A stretch of 64,000 nt of DNA from UBA6059 sp964351595 (GTDB taxonomy: Bacteria > Bacteroidota > Bacteroidia > Cytophagales > Cyclobacteriaceae). Location: assembly GCA_964351595.1 (NCBI GenBank), contig CAYGOT010000003.1, positions 62,001-126,000 of the forward strand, written 5' to 3'. The translations under genes and the position numbers were made by a program. This document shows, piece after piece, positions 1 through 7,623 of the stretch (positions are counted from its first letter, which is position 1; each line of letters starts with the position of its first letter). The notes under the pieces were generated by a model. It made no database searches. It was not told where the DNA came from and saw nothing but the letters and a program-made list of their open reading frames with translations.

Positions 1-207
1 GTGACTTTCTCTCAACCTGAGGCGATCTTTCTATTGGGTGGTCTCGCCAGCTCGGGTAAGCTGATCTTTGAGCCTACCATCAAGTACATGGAGGAAAATC
101 TCATAGAGGTCTACAGGGGCAAAGTCAAGCTCTTACCTTCGGGTATGGAAGAGAAGAATGCCGCCATTCTGGGTGCCGCCGCGTTGGGGTGGAAAGACTT
201 ACTGTAG
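1..207 (+). CDS. ROK family sugar kinase, C-terminal fragment
   Basis: Only the last 68 codons lie in the window; the gtg at base 1 is internal, not a start. The fragment has the closing part of a ROK (repressor, ORF, kinase) fold: a hydrophobic strand leading into LLGGLASSG, then a helix and a terminal AAILGAAALGW. This matches the C-terminal ATP-side glycine loop and final helix of bacterial glucokinases and other ROK proteins, which phosphorylate sugars such as glucose or N-acetylglucosamine in the cytoplasm. The substrate motifs lie upstream of the window, so substrate and true start cannot be given. The stop at 205-207 overlaps an opposing open frame (199-408) that looks like a decayed gene. 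Confidence 0.7.
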   Translation: MTFSQPEAIFLLGGLASSGKLIFEPTIKYMEENLIEVYRGKVKLLPSGMEEKNAAILGAAALGWKDLL

Positions 208-408
208 GTTGATCCTGAGCACTTGGCAGGCGTCACCTGGATTCACATTTTGATATACTCCTTTTGGAGGAGTTCTGGCTGAAAGACCCGTTACCACAAG
301 GTTAATTTCCGCTGTATTACTTCTTCGATTGATAACTTTCTTCCTGTCCTTTGATCCTACCAGTCCGTCTACATTTGCGGCAGTAGAATGCTCTTCATAT
401 TGGACAGG
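199..408 (-). pseudogene. possible decayed gene fragment, no start codon
   Basis: A minus-strand frame of 69 codons runs between two stops, with no ATG at its head and only an internal GTG. Its translation is compositionally protein-like, with a strand pattern around INLVVTGLSA followed by RTPPKGVYQNVNPGDACQV, so it may be the C-terminal remnant of a secreted or lipoprotein-type gene whose 5' part has been lost. It is convergent with the ROK kinase and overlaps its stop codon. I do not recognise the family. It could equally be a chance open frame. Confidence 0.25.
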
Positions 409-411
409 TTA

Positions 412-437
412 AGAGGCTGAAGTTGATTCAGCCTTTT
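412..437 (+). terminator. rho-independent terminator
   Basis: Perfect 8-bp stem AGGCTGAA / TTCAGCCT (414-421 with 427-434), loop GTTGA, followed on the plus strand by TTTT and a long pyrimidine-rich run. It would end read-through transcription from the ROK kinase upstream, about 200 bases after its stop, and insulate the deoxynucleoside kinase gene. Confidence 0.55.
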
Positions 438-483
438 CCTTTTTCTCCCCATTTTTTCTTCTTCAAACCTTACCTTTACAGCT

Positions 484-1116
484 ATGGGATCACGCAATAT
501 GCACATCGCCGTATCCGGTAATATCGGTGCTGGTAAAACAACCTTGACGGAGCTATTGGCCAGGCAGTTTGGCTGGCATGCGGAATATGAAGATGTCGAT
601 GACAATCCCTATCTGAGAGATTTTTATGGTGATATGCCCAAGTGGTCCTTTCACTTGCAGGTGTATTTCCTCAACAGTCGATTTGAGCAAATTCAGAAGG
701 TAAGACAAGGAGAAAAGACAGTCATACAGGACCGGACTATCTACGAGGACGCCTATATCTTCGCTAAAAGCCTCTACAACTCGGGGCATTTCAACGAGCG
801 TGACTACCAAAACTACCTGCGGCTATTTCATTCTATGATCCAGTATGTAAAGCCACCAGACCTGCTGATCTATCTCAAGTCAAAAATTGGTAAGCTGGTC
901 TCGAACATAGAACAACGAGGGAGAGATTACGAAGAAGCCATTCGGATCGATTACCTAAAAAACCTCAATAGTCATTATGAGGATTGGATCAAGAATTATG
1001 ATCACGGGAGGTTGTTGATAATTGATGTCGACAATATTGACTTTGTCAACAATCAGGAGGATCGAGCCAACATCATCAACACTATAAACGTGGAGATCAA
1101 CGGTCTATTTAGCTAG
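484..1116 (+). CDS. deoxynucleoside kinase
   Basis: 210 residues of the dNK/thymidine kinase 2-like family (P-loop kinase that phosphorylates deoxynucleosides in the salvage pathway, cytoplasmic). Seen: P-loop GNIGAGKTT near the N-terminus; the substrate-site segment YEDVDDNPYLRDFY; the DRT signature in IQDRTIYEDAYIFA, equivalent to the ERS/DRS motif that positions the sugar; and a lid-like arginine-rich stretch SNIEQRGRDYE. Length fits the family. ATG at 484 gives five extra residues (MGSRN) before an internal ATG at 499; the shorter start MHIAVSGN is the form I expect for Bacteroidota homologues, so 499 may be the true start. Which deoxynucleoside is preferred cannot be read from sequence. 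The 3' end overlaps the opposing gene at 1105 by 12 bases. Confidence 0.88.
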   Translation: MGSRNMHIAVSGNIGAGKTTLTELLARQFGWHAEYEDVDDNPYLRDFYGDMPKWSFHLQVYFLNSRFEQIQKVRQGEKTVIQDRTIYEDAYIFAKSLYNSGHFNERDYQNYLRLFHSMIQYVKPPDLLIYLKSKIGKLVSNIEQRGRDYEEAIRIDYLKNLNSHYEDWIKNYDHGRLLIIDVDNIDFVNNQEDRANIINTINVEINGLFS

Positions 1117-1749
1117 GATACGGGCCAGGTGCTGGCTCACATACTTAGTGCTTTGCTCATCTCCTTTCAGCAAGATTTTGTCAAGTCGCTCTAGTCTTCC
1201 GCCTACCATGAGATTGGCGTAGATGGGAAGACGGATCAGAAACAGACCAAGTCGGAGTGCGTAGATGTCGAGCAAAAAATCGCGAAAGGCACTGTACTTC
1301 CATCCGGGACTGCCATTGGCAAAGAAGTCCCCGGGTTCTGAAGCTGTTCCAAAATGCTGTTCTGCCTTCTTGCTTGTCCATACAGCGGATCGAACACCAG
1401 CTTTGACGCACTCCTCTTCAAACTGTCTCGAATATCTTCTGTAGTTGTTGAGGTCTAGTGATTTAATCTCCAGATAGACCGGACTCCTAAGTGTCGCCAG
1501 CCGATATCTATGAAAGCTCAGAGCATCATCAATCACCAAATAATGGTCACCAACCCAAAAGTCAACTTCAGCCAGAGGAATATCAGCAGGATCATCCCGA
1601 CCTCCTAATGCTTCATAGATTTCAGCCACTTCCTCCGAAGCATGAATATCTTTCAAAGTAGAATTGTTCCTCGGAAGCTCAGGTTCTGACTGAATGAGAT
1701 AATTCTCAGCACTGAGCTGTGCAGATATCTTCTGACGCCAAATACTCAT
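1105..1749 (-). CDS. conserved hypothetical protein (214 aa)
   Basis: Soluble-looking protein with no signal peptide and no clear membrane span. It contains DFWVGDHYLVIDDALSFHRYR and a mixed alpha/beta pattern with conserved-looking aromatic residues (WKYSAFRDFLLDIYALRLG). I do not recognise a family. Two long overlapping frames on the same strand (1181-1411, 1236-1421) are shadows. It is convergent with the deoxynucleoside kinase (12-base overlap of 3' ends), and its start at 1749 lies 30 bases from the stop of the leftward lipoprotein gene upstream (1779), so the two may share a transcript. No function is inferred. Confidence 0.6.
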   Translation of the reverse strand: MSIWRQKISAQLSAENYLIQSEPELPRNNSTLKDIHASEEVAEIYEALGGRDDPADIPLAEVDFWVGDHYLVIDDALSFHRYRLATLRSPVYLEIKSLDLNNYRRYSRQFEEECVKAGVRSAVWTSKKAEQHFGTASEPGDFFANGSPGWKYSAFRDFLLDIYALRLGLFLIRLPIYANLMVGGRLERLDKILLKGDEQSTKYVSQHLARILAK

Positions 1750-1778
1750 AGAAAACTACTGCTAAATATTACTACTGA

Positions 1779-2579
1779 TTAGTTGTCTGCCGCACCGTCT
1801 GCCACCCAACACGCTATGGTGTCGATCAAGTCCTGATCCAAAGTTCCCGCCGGGGGCATAGACCCATTGCCTGTCCTCAAGGCAATATTAGAGGCATTGG
1901 CCAATATGTTAGACTTTACTCTGAAGTCAGGCGCCTGCGTGCCTCCGTGACAGGTAGGTATCGCACAGTTGGTATCGATGATGGGTTGCACATGGCCGGA
2001 TAGGGTGATTCCTGATAAGACCTCTACTGTAGTCGATGTAGTGCAGCCCTGCTCATCTCGTGCGGCTACATCATAACTACCCCTCTCAAGGCTTCCAAAA
2101 GTCATGCTGCTGGAGAAAGCACCTCCATTGATGCTAAATTCATAAGTGCCTCCACCATCAGCGGAGACTTCAATTTCTCCCTCTGAAGTTGTGCAGCCCG
2201 AGGGCTCAGTCTGTGTGGCGGTAACGGTAAATGAATTGCTTTCATCAGCAATCGTTACTGAGAGCGTGCTCGTACAATCATTGGCATCCTTGGTAGTAAC
2301 CTGGTAAGTGCCAGCCTCAAGGTCAGCGAATGTTGCAGATGACTGGAATGAACCTCCGTCTACTGAAAAGGTATAGGGTGACATTCCTCCAGTAGCTGAC
2401 ACTTCAACACTGCCCAGGCTCGAACAATCTGCACTGGTACTTGCACTCATCGAAAGTGCCAATGTACTGCAGTCGGCCTGTGGCACAGGTGTAGGATCCA
2501 TGCTGTCATCACTACCGCAAGAGGAAATGTAAATGGCCAAAGCGGCTATCAAAAAATACCTTAAGAACCTGTAAATCAT
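1779..2579 (-). CDS. lipoprotein with two SprB repeats and a C-terminal cytochrome-like domain
   Basis: I place the start at the ATG at 2577-2579 because it gives a clean lipoprotein signal (MIYRFLRYFLIAALAIYISSC, Cys about residue 21); an upstream in-frame ATG at 2639 would bury the signal and overlap the next gene. After an acidic linker come two SprB-type repeats (GxxPYTFSxDGGxF and TYEFSINGGAFSSS, each ending in a GTYxVxxxDxxxCT strand), a family common in Bacteroidota gliding and surface proteins. The C-terminal about 75 residues (HVQPIIDTNCAIPTCHGG ... NGSMPPAG ... IACWVADGA) resemble the small cytochrome-c-like domains of Bacteroidota lipoproteins: a Cys-x4-Cys-His variant of the haem motif plus a possible distal Met in SMPP. 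Likely outer-membrane anchored. Haem binding is inference. Confidence 0.72.
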   Translation of the reverse strand: MIYRFLRYFLIAALAIYISSCGSDDSMDPTPVPQADCSTLALSMSASTSADCSSLGSVEVSATGGMSPYTFSVDGGSFQSSATFADLEAGTYQVTTKDANDCTSTLSVTIADESNSFTVTATQTEPSGCTTSEGEIEVSADGGGTYEFSINGGAFSSSMTFGSLERGSYDVAARDEQGCTTSTTVEVLSGITLSGHVQPIIDTNCAIPTCHGGTQAPDFRVKSNILANASNIALRTGNGSMPPAGTLDQDLIDTIACWVADGAADN

Positions 2580-2616
2580 ATTATCGCAATATTGGGACTT
2601 GAGGAAGTTAACCAAA

Positions 2617-3096
2617 TTAATTGGCGTGAAGCTCCTCACCTTCTAAAATTTCCCAAGTGTGGTCTGAAAGCAATTGTACTTTCCCGAGGAAGACGCTAAA
2701 AGATTTATTTCGTCCCCATTCGTCTGGACTGATCATCGAAAGAAAGTCTGATCCATCCTCGCGCTGATACAGATAGTAGATGTGATTAATAACTGGCTCG
2801 AAGTTGATCTTGGCCAGATAGATGCGCTCTGAGAGCTTAACCCTGTGCTTAAGATCGCGAGCCTGCTCGACCAAGGTCTGCATCTGATCGTACAGCTGCT
2901 TAAACTGTCGATGTGTCTGATCGTGCATAGCCGATACAGCCTTACCACGAATCTTGCCCGCGTCCGTTGGCTTTACGATAGCACTCCCGACCGTATGTGC
3001 AAATTCAATCAATCCCGGATCCGGAGTGGTCTTTTCACTCATTAGATCCAGGTCAATTTTCTCTACATCTATCTTCTTCCCGGTATTTCGTTCCAC
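2617..3096 (-). CDS. DUF2452 family protein
   Basis: 159 residues matching DUF2452 (C1orf50-like family, function unknown): the diagnostic run GKIRGKAVSAMHDQT, a central helix QMQTLVEQARDLKHRV, then HIYYLYQREDGSDFLSMISPDEWG and the closing VQLLSDHTWEIL. Probably cytoplasmic. The GTG start at 3094-3096 lies two bases beyond the stop of a 47-codon membrane peptide (3099-3242), which suggests translational coupling; an alternative ATG about 18 codons inside would give MSEKTTPDPG. Family recognition is from remembered motif similarity. Confidence 0.75.
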   Translation of the reverse strand: MERNTGKKIDVEKIDLDLMSEKTTPDPGLIEFAHTVGSAIVKPTDAGKIRGKAVSAMHDQTHRQFKQLYDQMQTLVEQARDLKHRVKLSERIYLAKINFEPVINHIYYLYQREDGSDFLSMISPDEWGRNKSFSVFLGKVQLLSDHTWEILEGEELHAN

Positions 3097-3098
3097 AG

Positions 3099-3242
3099 CT
3101 ATTCAGGGTTTTCTATTCTTTCCTTGAGGTTCTTCTTCGCACCAGGGAAAGTGGTTTTGCTTGAAATGTCAATGCCTATCAAGATCATTATGATCAAAAA
3201 AATCAAAGACAGTAGTAGAAATATCTTTTTGGATTTCTTCAT
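3099..3242 (-). CDS. small single-span membrane protein (47 aa)
   Basis: A 47-codon frame starting at the ATG at 3240-3242 (MKKSKKIFLLLSLIFLIIMI...) and ending in TAG at 3099-3101. It has a basic N-terminus, one strongly hydrophobic span of about 18 residues and a short polar tail (KTTFPGAKKNLKERIENPE), the composition of a genuine one-pass inner-membrane micro-protein. It lies directly upstream of the DUF2452 gene with a two-base gap, so the two are probably co-transcribed and translationally coupled. No function is known to me. Confidence 0.5.
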   Translation of the reverse strand: MKKSKKIFLLLSLIFLIIMILIGIDISSKTTFPGAKKNLKERIENPE

Positions 3243-3297
3243 TTGCCGATAGGCTACAATTCATTACAAAAGTAGAAAGAAAAGGTTTTTGAAATCA

Positions 3298-3326
3298 TAA
3301 AAAACCCCGGCCTTATCGGCCAGGGT
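3298..3326 (-). terminator. rho-independent terminator after the porin-like gene
   Basis: Read on the minus strand: a 9-bp stem (3304-3312 pairs with 3318-3326, one mismatch), small loop, then a run of T (A at 3298-3304 on the plus strand). It lies about 30 bases beyond the stop of the outer-membrane protein gene and separates it from the DUF2452 pair. Confidence 0.75.
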
Positions 3327-3356
3327 CATATTTCTTACTACCGTAAACTGGAGCCA

Positions 3357-3950
3357 TTAAAAGGCAAATCCAAAACCAATATTGAATAGCAAACCTCCGG
3401 TCAGTGCTCCGGGAAGATCCTCAGTGATGATTTCTTGGCTGCCATCAGGAAAAGTGGTATCAATCTGCACTGAATCATCCCCTCCGCCGCTTATCGCATA
3501 GCCGATTTCCGGTCTGAAGTAGAAGGTGCCACCGAACTTACCACCTACCTTCAGGTTCACAGCTGTGAAATCGTAGCTGGTAGTACCCTCACCACCGCTT
3601 CCATTTCCTTGGTTCGAATCCAGATCAGAAAAGGTCAGGTCAGAGTCAAAACTGTTATAGGAGAGCCCTACATATACATTCCGGCCATTTCTTAGCAGGT
3701 AATAATGAGCTCCTATTTCCCAATAGGTGAAATCGGTATCAACGTCCTGTATGTTTAGTGAGAATGTAGAAAAATCCCCGGAGAAGGCGATTTTTTCGTT
3801 CGCCAAAGGGGTAACGTATTCGAAGTTCAGGCTTGCCAGGTTTGACAGACCTGCTTTTACTCCAATTCTGATTGGCTTGCTTTGGGCGCTTGCAGTATAA
3901 CCAATAATGACAAAGGCAGTTAGTAGCAGTAGTGATTTCATAATTCTCAT
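3357..3950 (-). CDS. outer-membrane beta-barrel protein (porin-like)
   Basis: 197 residues with a Sec signal peptide (MRIMKSLLLLTAFVIIGYTASAQ, cleavage after about residue 23), then alternating amphipathic strands typical of a small outer-membrane barrel: GVKAGLSNLASLNFEYV, FTYWEIGAHYYL, VYVGLSYNSF, AVNLKVGGKFGGTFYFRPEIGYAIS, and a C-terminal strand ending in GFGFAF with a terminal aromatic, the usual recognition signal for the barrel assembly machinery. Monocistronic with its own terminator. The ligand or role cannot be told from sequence. Confidence 0.78.
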   Translation of the reverse strand: MRIMKSLLLLTAFVIIGYTASAQSKPIRIGVKAGLSNLASLNFEYVTPLANEKIAFSGDFSTFSLNIQDVDTDFTYWEIGAHYYLLRNGRNVYVGLSYNSFDSDLTFSDLDSNQGNGSGGEGTTSYDFTAVNLKVGGKFGGTFYFRPEIGYAISGGGDDSVQIDTTFPDGSQEIITEDLPGALTGGLLFNIGFGFAF

Positions 3951-4075
3951 TTGCTCTATTTTTAGTGAAAATTAGTTCTGATTCAAACAGTCAGGTTGTC
4001 AAAATTGAAATACAGAACTTATGATAAGCAAATTATCAAACTCTAATGAATATAGAGAAGAAGAACGGGTAAAGA

Positions 4076-5188
4076 ATGAGCGCATCAATTGAAATAGGGC
4101 ATCCTGAGAAACTACAGCGCAAAATCATTCATGTTGATATGGATGCCTTCTACGCATCTGTGGAGCAGCGTGACAATCCTAGCCTACGAGGGAAACCCCT
4201 CGCTGTGGGTGGCAGCAGTGATCGGGGTGTGGTAGCCGCTGCTAGCTATGAAGCCAGAAAATTTGGGGTCAGATCGGCAATGGCTTCATCTGAAGCAGCC
4301 AGAAGGTGTAAAGATCTGATCTTCGTGAGACCCAGGTTTGACGCATACAAGAAAGCTTCTGATAAGATACGATCCATATTCGAAGACTATACCGACCTTG
4401 TTGAGCCTCTATCCCTTGATGAAGCCTATCTTGATGTCACACACAATAAGGTGGGCATACCAAGCGCCACACTCATTGCAAAAGAAATAAAAGACCGTAT
4501 CAAGTCGGAGGTCAATCTAACTGCCTCGGCCGGCATATCCATCAATAAGTTTCTCGCCAAGACAGCCAGTGACCTGGATAAGCCCGATGGACTCAGCATC
4601 ATCTTACCAGAAGAAGCTGAAGCATTCGTAGAGAAACTACCCATTCACCGATTTCACGGTATAGGCAAAGTCACCGCGGAGAAACTAAAAAAGATGGGTG
4701 TTTTCACAGGGAAAGATTTGAAGATGCTCACCATCGTGAGGCTCAAAAGCACCTTTGGAAAATCGGGGCAGTACTACTTCGATATCGCCCGGGCCAAAGA
4801 CAATCGGCAGGTCAACCCAAACCGAGAGCGCAAGTCAATTGGCGCAGAAAATACTTTTAGTAAAGATCTCTTCAGGGAAGCGGATATTCGTGTAGCGCTG
4901 GACGAGATATTCAATGAAGTTTACCGCAGAATCCAAAAGTCAAAAGTCAAGGCGCGCACGCTTACGATCAAGTATAGGCATCACGATTTTGAAGTTCATA
5001 CTAAGAGTCAATCTAGTACTGATATGATGGAGTCCAAAGAGGACTTTTGGGAATGTTACGACACGCTATTTCCTCAGGTCAGCTGGGAAGATAAACCCAT
5101 CAGACTATTGGGCATTACAGTATCTAACTTCTCTGAGATCGAGCCACCCCCACATCCAACCTCATCACAACTTACCCTCCAATATTAA
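4076..5188 (+). CDS. dinB: DNA polymerase IV (Y-family)
   Basis: 370 residues, the usual Pol IV length. Palm motif IIHVDMDAFYASVEQRD (metal ligand Asp about 21), fingers YEARKFGVRSAM, and the second catalytic pair SLDEAYLDVT (Asp115/Glu116). A helix-hairpin-helix segment (HGIGKVTAEKLKKMG) and the C-terminal little-finger domain follow. Performs error-prone translesion synthesis. Most enzymes of this family end in a beta-clamp-binding peptide; here the C-terminus SQLTLQY fits the loose QxxL-aromatic clamp-binding pattern. The stop overlaps the opposing ArsC-like gene by four bases. No LexA-type operator was recognised upstream. Confidence 0.95.
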   Translation: MSASIEIGHPEKLQRKIIHVDMDAFYASVEQRDNPSLRGKPLAVGGSSDRGVVAAASYEARKFGVRSAMASSEAARRCKDLIFVRPRFDAYKKASDKIRSIFEDYTDLVEPLSLDEAYLDVTHNKVGIPSATLIAKEIKDRIKSEVNLTASAGISINKFLAKTASDLDKPDGLSIILPEEAEAFVEKLPIHRFHGIGKVTAEKLKKMGVFTGKDLKMLTIVRLKSTFGKSGQYYFDIARAKDNRQVNPNRERKSIGAENTFSKDLFREADIRVALDEIFNEVYRRIQKSKVKARTLTIKYRHHDFEVHTKSQSSTDMMESKEDFWECYDTLFPQVSWEDKPIRLLGITVSNFSEIEPPPHPTSSQLTLQY

Positions 5189-5553
5189 GCCAGTGCAAGG
5201 CTCATAATGTCATCCTTGTTTTTGATAAATAGGGTTTGATTATTGATCAATAGTATGGGTGATCTGAGCAGCTCGGGATAGTCAACAATCAATGCCAACG
5301 CTGACTCATTATCAAGGCGATCCAATCTCAATCGTAGGCTGTGAAATAATGGCCCGTCAACATCCAACATCTCAATTATTTCCACCTTCAATCTACGCGC
5401 CAGGTCACCCAGCATCCTCTTTGAAAAATGAGTCTGGGTGACGTCATACTGCTTGACTTTTTCTGATAAGATATGGGCATAGGCAATGGCCTCTTTATGC
5501 GCATCGTCCTTACTGTTGAAAATGATAATGATCTCCTTAGGCCCTAGCTCCAT
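5185..5553 (-). CDS. ArsC/Spx-like thioredoxin-fold protein without cysteines
   Basis: 122 residues. An N-terminal beta strand (EIIIIFNSKDD), a helix, and the characteristic end of ArsC/Spx proteins, PELLRSPILLINNQTLFIKNKDDI, where the cis-Pro loop and final strand of the fold sit. The protein has no cysteine at all, so the arsenate-reductase CX5R or CXXC chemistry is impossible; it is either a regulatory or structural relative or acts by binding. It stands alone, convergent with dinB (four-base overlap of stops). The fold assignment is by remembered pattern and moderately sure; no function is claimed. Confidence 0.6.
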   Translation of the reverse strand: MELGPKEIIIIFNSKDDAHKEAIAYAHILSEKVKQYDVTQTHFSKRMLGDLARRLKVEIIEMLDVDGPLFHSLRLRLDRLDNESALALIVDYPELLRSPILLINNQTLFIKNKDDIMSLALA

Positions 5554-5801
5554 GGTTCGATTTTGAAGAGTTGAAAAAACTTATGCCTAAAGCTAGATCA
5601 GGGTGAAAACGCAAACCTTGATAGCCGTCACCACTAACAGAAACCTTTAGGTGACATTGATCATGCTGCACATTGCATTCGCAATGCTAATTTTTTTAGC
5701 ACGAAAAATAAGTCAATCAAAATATTATCATAACATATTTAAAATCAGATATTTAATCCTCTTCAGGAGAATTGTTAATTCAATACATAAGCAAATTCTA
5801 T

Positions 5802-5832
5802 TTGCCCTTAGCGACCATTTCATTCATATTTG
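5802..5832 (+). promoter_or_regulatory. candidate Bacteroidota promoter for the DUF3127 gene
   Basis: TTG at 5802-5804, 20-base spacer, then CATATTTG at 5825-5832, seven of eight matches to the phylum's -7 consensus TAnnTTTG. The ATG at 5860 lies 28 bases further on, a plausible 5' leader. Confidence 0.4.
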
Positions 5833-5859
5833 AGCCTGAAAAAAAGAATTACCCCCAAT

Positions 5860-6243
5860 ATGAATATTAAGGCAAAACTTCTTGAGAAATCTGAAACACA
5901 ACAAATCTCAGCTTCATTCAAAAAGCGTGAATTTGTAGTAGAATATAGTGAGAATCCTCAGTACCCTGAATTCGTCAAATTCGAATTGATTCAGGATAAA
6001 TGCGATCTGATCGATGCTGTACAGCCAGGTCAGGAGATGGAGATTTACTTTAACCTCAAGGGGCGCAAGTGGACTGATCCGAAAGGTGAAGTGAAGTACT
6101 TCAACTCTCTTCAGGCATGGAAAATTGAGCGGACAAATGATGTTGCCAGTCAAGCACCTTCAGCACCCGATAAATCGGGCCTTGAAAACCAAAAAGAACC
6201 TGAATGGCTACAAGCCAATGATGATGACGATCTGCCCTTCTAA
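5860..6243 (+). CDS. DUF3127 protein with an SSB-like acidic C-terminal tip
   Basis: 127 residues from the ATG at 5860; an upstream TTG at 5830 would add ten residues but lies inside the candidate promoter, so I reject it. The body matches DUF3127, a Bacteroidota family: LLEKSETQQISASFKKREFVVEY, YPEFVKFELIQDKCDLIDAV, GQEMEIYFNLKGRKW, YFNSLQAWKIER, a strand order consistent with an OB-fold. A low-complexity linker follows, then DDDDLPF at the very C-terminus, nearly the same as the tip by which Bacteroidota SSB recruits DNA-repair partners. I infer an SSB-like single-stranded DNA protein. Monocistronic; the DEAD-box helicase converges on it. Confidence 0.8.
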   Translation: MNIKAKLLEKSETQQISASFKKREFVVEYSENPQYPEFVKFELIQDKCDLIDAVQPGQEMEIYFNLKGRKWTDPKGEVKYFNSLQAWKIERTNDVASQAPSAPDKSGLENQKEPEWLQANDDDDLPF

Positions 6244-6260
6244 GCTGGGGGTCGGAAGCT

Positions 6261-7469
6261 TCATCTGTTAGATTTTTTGAAAGGCTTACCCCCTCTACCC
6301 TTTGCGGGCTTTCGTGACGGAGGGTTCCACTCAGGACCCTCTCCCAGATGCGATGGTAGCTTTACCTTTCTCACTTCTTTTTCGATGAGTGTTTCGATGT
6401 TTTTGAAGTTGTACTGGTCTTCATTATTGATGAAGGTGAAGGCTACCCCATCGGCCTGAGCCCGAGCGGTTCTGCCTATTCGGTGCACATAGTCCTCGGC
6501 ATCCTGAGGTACGTCATAGTTGATCACCAAATCGATATCTTCCACATCGATTCCGCGACTCAATATATCTGTCGCGACCAGCACATTGACCTTTCTGTTT
6601 TTGAACCCTCTCAACATTTCCTCCCTCTGATTCTGATCAAGATCTGAGTGGATTCCTTCAGCTGGTATTTTGTGTTTGTTCAGCTCTCTTACCACTTTGT
6701 CGACGGTGATCTTTCGGCTGCAGAAGATGATCACACTGCTCATGCTTTTCGCGCTCAATAAATGACTAATCAACCCTAGCTTTTGCTGATCAAAAGTCAA
6801 AAATGCAGCCTGCACAATTTTCTCAGATGGCTTAGATATCGCGATATTAACTTCGGCTGGTTCATTGAGGATGTCCTGCGCCAGCTTTCTTATTTTGGGA
6901 GGCATAGTCGCCGAGAAGAGCAGGGACTGCCTGGTCTTAGGCATGTCCTTGATGATACGCATCAGGTCGTCATGGAATCCCATATCCAGCATCCGATCAG
7001 CCTCATCGAGTATCAAGTGTTTCACGGTAGTGAGGTTGACATAGCCCATCTGCATGTGTGCAATCAACCTGCCCGGGGTAGCAATGATTATTTCAGCACT
7101 GGTAGTCAATGCGCTCTTCTGATTATCCCAAGAGCTGCCATCGCCTCCACCGTAGATCGGTGCGGAAGCCACATCACAGAAATAAGCCAGTCCCTGAACC
7201 TGCTGGTCAATCTGAAGCGCCAACTCTCGTGTGGGCGCCAAAATAACCGTATCTACCGTACCCCTGTTTTTCTTCACTGCAAGGTCATGCAGCACTGGTA
7301 GTATGAAGGCTGCCGTCTTGCCAGTACCCGTCTGGGCACAACCGATTAGATCACCCCCATTCATGATAATGGGTATGGCTTTTTCCTGAATTGGTGTAGG
7401 CTTTGTAAAGCCCATAGCGTCCAATCCTTCGAGTACTTCCCCGGCTAATCCTAAGCTCTTAAATTCCAA
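6261..7469 (-). CDS. DEAD-box RNA helicase, RhlE type
   Basis: 402 residues carrying all the family motifs in order: Q motif (FTKPTPIQ), I (AQTGTGKT), Ia (PTRELALQ), Ib (TPGR), II (DEADRMLDMGF, the RhlE-type extension), III (SAT), IV (VIIFCSR), V (ATDILSRGID), VI (HRIGRTAR). A short basic tail (KPAKGRGGKPFKKSNR) after residue 385 probably binds RNA. ATP-dependent unwinding of structured RNA, typically in ribosome assembly, RNA decay and cold adaptation; cytoplasmic. Starts at the ATG at 7469; its stop is 17 bases from the convergent DUF3127 gene. Confidence 0.93.
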   Translation of the reverse strand: MEFKSLGLAGEVLEGLDAMGFTKPTPIQEKAIPIIMNGGDLIGCAQTGTGKTAAFILPVLHDLAVKKNRGTVDTVILAPTRELALQIDQQVQGLAYFCDVASAPIYGGGDGSSWDNQKSALTTSAEIIIATPGRLIAHMQMGYVNLTTVKHLILDEADRMLDMGFHDDLMRIIKDMPKTRQSLLFSATMPPKIRKLAQDILNEPAEVNIAISKPSEKIVQAAFLTFDQQKLGLISHLLSAKSMSSVIIFCSRKITVDKVVRELNKHKIPAEGIHSDLDQNQREEMLRGFKNRKVNVLVATDILSRGIDVEDIDLVINYDVPQDAEDYVHRIGRTARAQADGVAFTFINNEDQYNFKNIETLIEKEVRKVKLPSHLGEGPEWNPPSRKPAKGRGGKPFKKSNR

Positions 7470-7623
7470 TTTATCTATTTGATTGAGGTGTGTAAATTTT
7501 GCTGATTATCCGTGAATAAGACCACTTATACATTATCTCTAAAATCAGCGAACAGATTGCAGTGATTGAATCTTTTATATTCCACAATATTAAGAAAATA
7601 ATAAGCAAACTAGGTAAAGTATC

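Noticed and set aside
3611..3621. GGTTCGAATCC, which looks like a tRNA T-arm
   Set aside because: It lies inside the porin-like gene, and no acceptor, D or anticodon arms can be built around it.
5651..5833. 60-codon open frame upstream of the DUF3127 gene
   Set aside because: Its composition is that of AT-rich non-coding DNA, and it runs through the candidate promoter.
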